A DNA stretch of 7,611 bases from Taibaiella sp. (GTDB taxonomy: Bacteria > Bacteroidota > Bacteroidia > Chitinophagales > Chitinophagaceae): positions 1-7,611 of the forward strand of contig JACFNS010000050.1 in the NCBI GenBank assembly GCA_019454705.1. The letters are read 5' to 3'. Made by a program: the position numbers and the translations under genes. The notes under the pieces were generated by a model, which made no database searches, was not told the origin of the DNA, and saw only the letters and a program-made list of their open reading frames with translations. Shown piece by piece: positions 1-5,217 of this stretch. The number at the start of each line of letters is the position of its first letter. Positions within the stretch are counted from its first letter, which is position 1.

Positions 1-1191
1 ATCACCACGATGAACGGATGCAAGGACACTTCATCTGTTCCAGTTACTGTCGATGCAGGGCCAACGCTAAGTATCACATCCACAGACAGTCTCTGCGCAT
101 TGGATACTCTGTTTCTTGATGCCAATAGTGTACCCCCTGCCAACAGCTATAGCTGGAAGGGTCCATTATCTATGGCAAATACACAACAATGGACAATACC
201 TAATGTGCAGAGCGTACATACAGGGTGGTATGTGGTTACCGCAACATCTACTAACGGTTGTTCGTCGAAAGATTCAGTTAAAATTCATGTCACCGATATT
301 CCACTGGAACTTGGAGACTCCTTCCTGTTGTGCAACCTGACCAACAGGCTTGCATTAAACATACCCGGTGCTTCTTACCTATGGCAGGATGGCAGCACGG
401 GCAATGAGTACCATATTACACAATCAGGCACGTATTACGTTACCGTTAACCTGAATGGGTGTAATAAATCCGACACTGTTTCCGGGAAAGTTGTAGCCAT
501 TGGTTTAAGCCTGGGCAACGATACCAGCCTCTGCCCCGGCGCTGTTCATCTGCTATCTGTAGCAGATACTTTTGATTCCTATTTATGGAATACAAACAGC
601 ACCGGCAACAGTATTAATATCAACAAAACAGGCACCTACTCAGTACTCGTCACCAAAGAGAGGTGTACGGCAGCAGATACTGTTAATGTGGCTTACCTCG
701 ACCCCCGGTTTGACCTGGGTAATGACACAATGCTGTGCAGCGGACATGAGTTGACGTTAAAGGCGGAATCCCTACAGGGCAGCACATATACATGGAGCAA
801 CGGATATACCGGCCCTGTATACGAGGTGAATGAGCAAGGTGAGTATATACTTACTGTAGAGAATGTATGCGGCAAATTCAGGGATACAATTAATGTGAAT
901 TTTGAAGAATGTGACTGCCGCCCATATATAGCCAACGTATTCAGCCCTAACAACGACGGGCATAATGACAATATAAGCCCGAAGTTATTTTGCCCCGCAG
1001 GCTATTATAAATTTGTAGTCGCCAATCGCTGGGGGAATATTGTATTTGAATCAACCAACTCCAATGAACGATGGGACGGAACATATAAAGGCAAACAGGC
1101 AGGCATGGATACCTATTTCTACTACTATAAAATAATAGGGCCTGATGGCAAAGAGTATTCCGGCAAGGGGGATATACTGCTTATCAGGTAA
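1..1191 (+). CDS. Secreted Ig/PKD-repeat protein with T9SS type B sorting domain (5' end outside window)
   Basis: The frame is open from base 1 to the TAA at 1189-1191 (396 codons visible). The first ATG, at 10, is internal: codons before it already align with the downstream paralog, so the true start lies upstream. Visible order (codons from base 1): end of one Ig-like domain, a second Ig-like domain (about 20-100), three repeats opening with ELGDSF/SLGNDT/DLGNDT followed by LC (from about 102, 170 and 239), then a C-terminal domain (about 304-396) with FSPNNDG, NRWGN, WDG and a closing KGDILLIR. That last domain matches the gliding-motility-associated CHU_C/type B sorting signal, by which T9SS exports proteins through the outer membrane for release or surface anchoring. 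Paired Cys and YxW motifs fit beta-sandwich repeats. Role inferred: surface or extracellular adhesin-like protein; substrate unknown. If its architecture equals its neighbour's, about 1.26 kb is missing upstream. Confidence 0.9.
   Translation: MTTMNGCKDTSSVPVTVDAGPTLSITSTDSLCALDTLFLDANSVPPANSYSWKGPLSMANTQQWTIPNVQSVHTGWYVVTATSTNGCSSKDSVKIHVTDIPLELGDSFLLCNLTNRLALNIPGASYLWQDGSTGNEYHITQSGTYYVTVNLNGCNKSDTVSGKVVAIGLSLGNDTSLCPGAVHLLSVADTFDSYLWNTNSTGNSININKTGTYSVLVTKERCTAADTVNVAYLDPRFDLGNDTMLCSGHELTLKAESLQGSTYTWSNGYTGPVYEVNEQGEYILTVENVCGKFRDTINVNFEECDCRPYIANVFSPNNDGHNDNISPKLFCPAGYYKFVVANRWGNIVFESTNSNERWDGTYKGKQAGMDTYFYYYKIIGPDGKEYSGKGDILLIR
1..1191 (+). repeat. Tandem paralogous repeat, copy 1
   Basis: This segment aligns without any gap to 2505-3695 at a constant offset of 2504 nt, ending at the same stop codon. 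By hand count about 303 of 396 amino acids are identical. Similarity largely ends at the stop codon; the 3' flanks are both AT-rich but not clearly homologous. The match begins at the window edge, so the real repeat probably extends further left. Confidence 0.9.
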
Positions 1192-1211
1192 GAAATCTAA
1201 AATCATTTATA

Positions 1212-1219
1212 TACCTTTA
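1212..1219 (+). promoter_or_regulatory. Possible -7 promoter element (TACCTTTA)
   Basis: TACCTTTA matches the Bacteroidota -7 consensus TAnnTTTG at all fixed positions but the last and lies 25 nt before the ATG at 1245. The 53-nt gap between the two surface-protein genes is very AT-rich and has no terminator hairpin. No clear -33 TTG is seen at the usual spacing, so the downstream gene may instead be transcribed partly by read-through from its upstream paralog. Confidence 0.3.
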
Positions 1220-1244
1220 TATATCTTATATAATAACCCTAATT

Positions 1245-3695
1245 ATGCAAATTATACCTACTATCAAACGGGTCGCACTCTGCATCGTATGCTCACTGTT
1301 TACCATTGTAGTACACGCCCAACAAATACCCACCAATGGCCTTGTTGCACACTGGCCGTTTTCAGGCAATGCCAATGACGCACATGGTACCCACCACGGC
1401 AATCCTGCTAATGTTACATTGACGCAGGGCAAAATGGGCTTCAACAATACTGCCTACCTGTTCAACAGTGGAAATGATTACATAGGCGTGCCTTATCAGA
1501 GTGATATGAACCTGCCTACCATAAGTATTTGCGTCATATTCAGGCCTGACGCATTTTACACAGGGCCATGCCAGGGAAATTTCATGTTGAGCAGAGGATC
1601 GGAAGGTACTAGCGGCTCATACATTTCTTGTTTTTATGACAACCCATATAACAGTTGCCTGGCATTAGACACCAACCTGCATGTAGTCCACTCCCCTATG
1701 GGAACTACGGTGTTACCTGTTAATACATTTCAAAGTAATCCAAAAGTACATACCGGCAATTGGTATTGCTTCGTAGCGACCTATGACGGCACGACAGCCA
1801 AATATTATCTAAATGGCAGCCAGATACTCAGCTTCTCGGGCTATACTACAGCAGGTGCATCAACCGACAGCATCTGCATAGGCAAAAATCCCTGGGGAGG
1901 GCCGTCTTTTCCATATAATTTCGCCGGTGCCATAGATGATATTGCCCTCTACAACAGGGCGCTTACCGCGACTGAAGTGGATTCCTACTGCACTTATGCA
2001 CCGTTAATAGGCAATACCGATACCGTGGTTTACATCAACAAACCCTTGAATAAGACCGCTTTTTGTCCCGGCGATACGGTACATATTAACTATAAGGTTA
2101 CTTTCCCTTTCCGGTTGAATAACACTTTTACAGCACAACTATCAAATGCTGCAGGTAGTTTTACCAGCCCTGTTAATATAGGTTCTCTGGTATATAACAA
2201 TGATAGTGTTATTATTTGTACTATTCCCGCCAATACCACACCCGGCACAGGCTACCGTGTTCGTATAGTAGGGTCCGCTCCCGGAGATACATCAGCTAAT
2301 AACGGTGTTAACCTTACAGTTCACCCGGTACCTACACCTGCTATCAGTCATAACTCTCCTGTTTGCATTGGTGACACCATACAGCTAATTGCTAACTATA
2401 CCGGCGCTACATTTTCATGGACGGGGCCGGGAGGTTATACTTCCGGTACTGCAAGCGTCAACCGCCCTAATGCTACCGCAGCTATGTCAGGCACTTATAC
2501 CGTTGTTACTATGGCTAACGGTTGCCGCGACACGTCATCCATACCGGTTACAGTAGATGCGAGCCCGGCTATCAGCATCACGGCAACTGACAGCCTTTGC
2601 GCACTCGATACTTTATTTTTGACTGCAAACAGCGTACCACCGGCAAACAGTTATAGCTGGAAGAGTCCGGTGTCCTCAGCAAATACACAACAATGGATAA
2701 TACCCAATATGCAGGCTGTACAAAGAGGCTGGTATGTTGTAACAGCAACATCAATTAACGGATGTTCCTCAAAAGATTCGGTTAAAATTCATGTTAGTGA
2801 AATCCCCCTCGAACTCGGCGACTCCTTCCTGTTGTGCAACCTGACCAACAGGCTCACATTAAACATACCCGGCGCTTCTTACCTTTGGCAAGACAGCAGT
2901 ACGGGCAATGAGTACCATATTACACAATCAGGCACGTATTATGTTACCGTCAACCTGAACGGTTGCACAAAATCCGATACTGTATCTGGTAAAATTATAG
3001 CCATTGGGGTAAGTCTTGGCAACGACACCAGCCTGTGTCCCGGCGCTATTCATCAACTCTCCCTTGCTGACACTTTCAACGCTTATAATTGGAATAATGG
3101 CAGTACAGCACCCGGTATCAATATCAGCGAAGCAGGTACTTATTCGGTACTGGTTACTAAAGATAAATGTACAGCCGCAGATACGGTGAAGGTTACCTAC
3201 CTCGACCCATGGTTTGACCTGGGTAATGACACAATATTGTGCAACGGAGAGCGTATCCTGCTAAACCCGCAATCATTACCCGGAAGCGTTTACAGTTGGA
3301 ATAATGGTACAACAGGCCAGGTAAAAGAGGTTACAGGTGCAGGGCTCTATATTGTTGCAGTAGAAAATGTTTGCGGTATATTCAGCGACACCATCAATAT
3401 CGGCTTTGAAGAATGTAACTGCCGCCCTTATATCGCCAGCGCATTCAGCCCTAACAACGACGGGCATAATGACAAAATAAGCCCGAGGATATTTTGCCCT
3501 GCCGGCAATTATAAATTCGTTATCGCCAACAGGTGGGGAAATGTTGTGTTCAACACCACCAATCCGCTGGAGAAGTGGGACGGAACATACAAAGGCACAC
3601 AAGCCGATATAGGTACGTATTTTTACTACTACAAAATAACAGGGCCTGATGGCAAAGAGTATAACGGCAAGGGGGATATACTGCTGATGAGGTAA
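1245..3695 (+). CDS. Secreted LamG-domain, Ig/PKD-repeat protein with T9SS type B sorting domain
   Basis: Complete 816-residue protein. A Sec signal peptide is visible: KR at 8-9, hydrophobic core about 10-23, likely cleavage after VHA (residue 25). Residues about 28-249 look like a LamG/concanavalin A-like jelly roll (PF13385 type): GLVAHWPF near 32-39, YLNG at 188-191, and AGAIDDIALYNRAL at 227-240. A beta-rich linker domain (about 250-360) follows, then two Ig-like domains (about 361-440 and 441-520), three repeats with LGDS/LGNDT plus LC (from about 523, 590 and 659), and a T9SS type B sorting domain (724-816; FSPNNDG from 734, NRWGN at 762-766, WDG from 778, closing KGDILLMR). LamG domains often bind glycans, so a polysaccharide-binding or adhesive surface role is plausible but inferred; no catalytic module is apparent. 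The ATG at 1245 is preferred because the signal peptide begins right there. No Shine-Dalgarno is present. Confidence 0.92.
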   Translation: MQIIPTIKRVALCIVCSLFTIVVHAQQIPTNGLVAHWPFSGNANDAHGTHHGNPANVTLTQGKMGFNNTAYLFNSGNDYIGVPYQSDMNLPTISICVIFRPDAFYTGPCQGNFMLSRGSEGTSGSYISCFYDNPYNSCLALDTNLHVVHSPMGTTVLPVNTFQSNPKVHTGNWYCFVATYDGTTAKYYLNGSQILSFSGYTTAGASTDSICIGKNPWGGPSFPYNFAGAIDDIALYNRALTATEVDSYCTYAPLIGNTDTVVYINKPLNKTAFCPGDTVHINYKVTFPFRLNNTFTAQLSNAAGSFTSPVNIGSLVYNNDSVIICTIPANTTPGTGYRVRIVGSAPGDTSANNGVNLTVHPVPTPAISHNSPVCIGDTIQLIANYTGATFSWTGPGGYTSGTASVNRPNATAAMSGTYTVVTMANGCRDTSSIPVTVDASPAISITATDSLCALDTLFLTANSVPPANSYSWKSPVSSANTQQWIIPNMQAVQRGWYVVTATSINGCSSKDSVKIHVSEIPLELGDSFLLCNLTNRLTLNIPGASYLWQDSSTGNEYHITQSGTYYVTVNLNGCTKSDTVSGKIIAIGVSLGNDTSLCPGAIHQLSLADTFNAYNWNNGSTAPGINISEAGTYSVLVTKDKCTAADTVKVTYLDPWFDLGNDTILCNGERILLNPQSLPGSVYSWNNGTTGQVKEVTGAGLYIVAVENVCGIFSDTINIGFEECNCRPYIASAFSPNNDGHNDKISPRIFCPAGNYKFVIANRWGNVVFNTTNPLEKWDGTYKGTQADIGTYFYYYKITGPDGKEYNGKGDILLMR
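2505..3695 (+). repeat. Tandem paralogous repeat, copy 2
   Basis: Ungapped partner of bases 1-1191 (offset 2504). Divergence is uneven. Copies share 35 identical nt (316-350 with 2820-2854), 41 identical nt (397-437 with 2901-2941) and 33 identical nt (939-971 with 3443-3475), whereas the repeat that starts near codon 239 of copy 1 is only about half identical in protein. Confidence 0.9.
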
Positions 3696-3738
3696 GTGGG
3701 ATTTTGAAAATTTATTTTTACATAATAAATTAATTGCG

Positions 3739-3746
3739 TATTTTTG
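3739..3746 (+). promoter_or_regulatory. Consensus -7 promoter element (TATTTTTG) before the candidate small RNA
   Basis: TATTTTTG is an exact match to the Bacteroidota TAnnTTTG element. Transcription would begin about 5-7 nt later, near 3751-3753, immediately before a stable hairpin. The -33 TTG is weak: the nearest upstream TTG is at 3704-3706, farther than the usual spacing, with T-rich sequence at the expected place. Confidence 0.4.
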
Positions 3747-3751
3747 CTATT

Positions 3752-3871
3752 ATAAATCTTCACCCGGATAGTGAAGAATTATATTCCCGGCTACCATCAA
3801 AATGAAACGAAGACCTAGACATTACAAGCTTAACAGATATTCAGCAGCCCCGCATTACAGCGGGGCTTTTT
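3752..3871 (+). ncRNA. Candidate small RNA of about 120 nt, or structured 3' UTR
   Basis: The interval has the layout of a stand-alone bacterial small RNA: an exact -7 promoter element just upstream, a 5' hairpin with a 7-bp perfect stem (TCTTCAC at 3757-3763 pairing with GTGAAGA at 3771-3777, 7-nt loop CCGGATA), about 68 nt of largely unpaired sequence, and a strong intrinsic terminator. The loop carries the self-complementary CCGG, which could pair with CCGG at 3787-3790 as a pseudoknot or with another copy as a kissing dimer. I recognise no known family; it does not fit tRNA, tmRNA, 6S RNA or preQ1. The alternative is that it is simply the 3' UTR of the surface-protein gene. The start is approximate. 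Confidence 0.35.
3846..3871 (+). terminator. Intrinsic (Rho-independent) terminator
   Basis: A perfect 8-bp GC-rich stem, AGCCCCGC (3846-3853) with GCGGGGCT (3860-3867), closes a 6-nt loop ATTACA and is followed by a T run (TTTT at 3868-3871, then GTT). The complementary strand has no T run after the stem, so it acts on plus-strand transcripts only. It ends either the candidate small RNA or the mRNA of the surface-protein gene, about 150 nt past its stop codon, and insulates prfB from upstream transcription. Confidence 0.88.
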
Positions 3872-3881
3872 GTTATATATC

Positions 3882-3897
3882 GTTTTGCAGGCAAAAC
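3882..3897. repeat. Perfect 7-bp inverted repeat, operator-like
   Basis: GTTTTGC (3882-3888) and GCAAAAC (3891-3897) are exact reverse complements separated by AG. The 2-nt spacer is too short for an RNA loop with the full stem, so a dimeric DNA-binding protein site is a better reading than a hairpin. It lies 10 nt after the terminator T run and about 230 nt before prfB. No bound regulator can be named, and it could be chance. Confidence 0.35.
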
Positions 3898-4109
3898 ATG
3901 TTTTTCTTAACAAAAGTTAACAATTACAATTACAATGCATTGGTAGTCAATTACTTGGGAAGAAACAAAATTAACTTTCGGTTAAAGAAAACTCCGCAAT
4001 CAGTTAACAATTTTGCCACCTGTTCAACAAAATACAGGCAAATAGCGAGAATACCTCAAATCCTAATTATCACATTGTCGTATTGCCTCATTAGCCCATT
4101 ACAAAATAT

Positions 4110-4117
4110 TACCTTTG
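4110..4117 (+). promoter_or_regulatory. prfB -7 promoter element (TACCTTTG)
   Basis: TACCTTTG followed by CA is an exact TAnnTTTG element. A TTG at 4083-4085 lies 24 nt upstream, slightly beyond the usual -33 spacing. Transcription would start around 4122-4124, only a few bases before the prfB ATG at 4126, so the message would be leaderless or nearly so. No Shine-Dalgarno precedes the ATG, which fits. Confidence 0.55.
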
Positions 4118-4125
4118 CACCGTTT

Positions 4126-5217
4126 ATGACGCAGGAACAGATAAAAGAAATGCGCGGGCGGGTAAAGCACCTGCACCGCTTTTTACGTATAGACGAGCGC
4201 ACCGCCAAAATGGAAAGCGACAAGCAACTGACGCTTTCCCCCGGTTTCTGGGACGATAACGTGCGCGCTACAGGCATCCTTAAAGAAATAAAAGTCAACA
4301 AATTTTGGGTGGATCTGTACAATAAAGTGAATACTGCGGTAGAAGACTTCGCCGTACTGTTCGACTTTTGGAAAGAGAATGAAGCTACTGAAGAAGAAGT
4401 AAAAGCCGCCCATGAAACCGCGCTGGAAAGTATAGAAGATGCCGAGTTCCGCTCTACACTAAACGAGCCTGAGGACGAAATGCCGGCGGTGATGGTGATA
4501 AACAGCGGCGCAGGTGGTACCGAGAGCCAGGACTGGGCAGAAATGCTGCTGCGCATGTACCGCATGTATGGCGAAAAGCAGGGCTGGAAAGTATCGGAAC
4601 TGGACCTGCAGGATGGCGAAGGCGCTGGTATCAAACAAGCTACGCTGGAATTTGACGGGGAATTTGCCTACGGGCTGCTGAAAGCCGAGAGTGGCGTACA
4701 CAGGCTGGTACGTATATCACCATTCGACTCCAACGCCCGCAGGCACACATCATTTGCATCAGTATTTGTTTACCCGCTGGTGGATGATAGTATAGAAATA
4801 GCCGTAAACCCTGCCGACCTGGAATGGGAGTTTTACCGTGCAGGCGGCAAGGGTGGTCAGAACGTGAATAAGGTGGAAACAGCAGTCCGGCTGAAGCATA
4901 TACCCTCGGGCATCATCATAGAATGCCAGCAGGCACGTACACAGGGCGAAAACAGGGAAAAAGCCCTGACCATGCTGAAGAGCCGACTGTATGAAGAAGA
5001 GATACGCAAGCGTGAGGAACTGAAAAACGCCGCCAACTCCAACAAAAAGAAGATAGAATGGGGCTCGCAGATACGCTCTTATGTGTTCCACCCCTACAAA
5101 ATGATAAAAGACCACCGTACCGACTACGAGGTGGGCAATGTGCAACCGGTGATGGATGGTGAGATAGACGGGTTTATCAAAGCCTACCTGATGACCATAA
5201 AAGAGGAGCAAGACTAA
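4126..5217 (+). CDS. prfB: Peptide chain release factor 2
   Basis: Cytoplasmic class I release factor that reads UAA and UGA in the ribosomal A site and triggers peptidyl-tRNA hydrolysis. The 363-residue product is close to the 365 of E. coli RF2. The stop-codon reading tripeptide SPF, diagnostic of RF2 rather than RF1 (PxT), is at 198-200; the catalytic GGQ is at 243-245, in [14 protein letters not shown]; the C-terminal WGSQIRSY is also typical of RF2. The start is the ATG at 4126: the N-terminus [20 protein letters not shown] lines up with the E. coli helix just before its frameshift site. Upstream in-frame ATGs (3802, 3898) would add a sequence unlike any release factor and lie before the promoter element. 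Many prfB genes need a +1 frameshift at an early UGA; here codons 19-23 read TTT TTA CGT ATA GAC with no stop, so that autoregulatory device is absent. Its TAA directly abuts the next gene. Confidence 0.97.
   Translation: MTQEQIKEMRGRVKHLHRFLRIDERTAKMESDKQLTLSPGFWDDNVRATGILKEIKVNKFWVDLYNKVNTAVEDFAVLFDFWKENEATEEEVKAAHETALESIEDAEFRSTLNEPEDEMPAVMVINSGAGGTESQDWAEMLLRMYRMYGEKQGWKVSELDLQDGEGAGIKQATLEFDGEFAYGLLKAESGVHRLVRISPFDSNARRHTSFASVFVYPLVDDSIEIAVNPADLEWEFYRAGGKGGQNVNKVETAVRLKHIPSGIIIECQQARTQGENREKALTMLKSRLYEEEIRKREELKNAANSNKKKIEWGSQIRSYVFHPYKMIKDHRTDYEVGNVQPVMDGEIDGFIKAYLMTIKEEQD
5203..5208 (+). promoter_or_regulatory. Shine-Dalgarno-like GAGGAG supporting the TTG start of the ABC gene
   Basis: GAGGAG inside the last codons of prfB lies 9 nt before the TTG at 5218 and complements the 16S rRNA 3' end. 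Such sites are rarely used in Bacteroidota, so its presence may reflect the need to start at a weak TTG codon, or may simply be the Glu-Glu codons. It supports TTG 5218 as start: an in-frame TAA sits immediately before it and the next in-frame ATG is far inside the membrane domain. Confidence 0.45.

Larger units (their letters stand above)
3696..4125. other. 430-nt intergenic region without a supported protein gene
   Basis: This AT-rich spacer separates the surface-protein gene from prfB. It contains, in order: a -7 promoter element (3739-3746), a 7-bp hairpin (3757-3777), an intrinsic terminator (3846-3871), a perfect inverted repeat (3882-3897), two GTTAAC sites in similar context (about 3916 and 4003), a small TTAAC/GTTAA inverted repeat (about 3971-3985), and the prfB promoter element (4110-4117). 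No terminator lies directly after the surface-protein stop codon, so transcripts from that gene probably run to 3871. The prfB frame happens to be open through much of the region, but its predicted residues do not resemble a release-factor N-terminus. Confidence 0.7.

Noticed and set aside
10..12. ATG at 10 as the start of the first gene
   Set aside because: The frame is open to the window edge, the sequence before the ATG aligns with the paralog, and no signal peptide follows it.
301..1190. CRISPR-like or mobile-element repeats among the LGNDT motifs
   Set aside because: The repeats are protein-level modules of about 70-80 residues with diverged DNA, not short identical repeats with spacers. 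No transposase or terminal inverted repeats are seen.
3758..3796. tRNA- or tmRNA-like 3' end (CCCGGCTACCA)
   Set aside because: There is no matching acceptor, anticodon or T-arm (no TTCGA-like loop) and no complementary 5' strand nearby.
3757..3800. preQ1-type riboswitch, because of a short hairpin with possible pseudoknot
   Set aside because: The loop and tail lack the A-rich tail and conserved loop bases of preQ1-I, and neither neighbouring gene belongs to queuosine metabolism.
3970..4017. Extra promoter elements TAACTTTC (about 3972) and CAATTTTG (about 4008)
   Set aside because: Each misses one fixed base of TAnnTTTG and lacks a -33 TTG at proper spacing; the exact match at 4110 is a better promoter for prfB.
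3802..4125. N-terminal extension of RF2 from ATG 3802 or 3898
   Set aside because: The extension crosses a strong terminator and lies before the promoter element. Its residues do not resemble RF2, and the 363-residue form from 4126 has the normal family length.
4056..4634. Minus-strand open frame of about 192 codons opposite the start of prfB
   Set aside because: Ser/Cys/Arg-rich shadow of prfB with no motif; it spans the prfB promoter and N-terminus.
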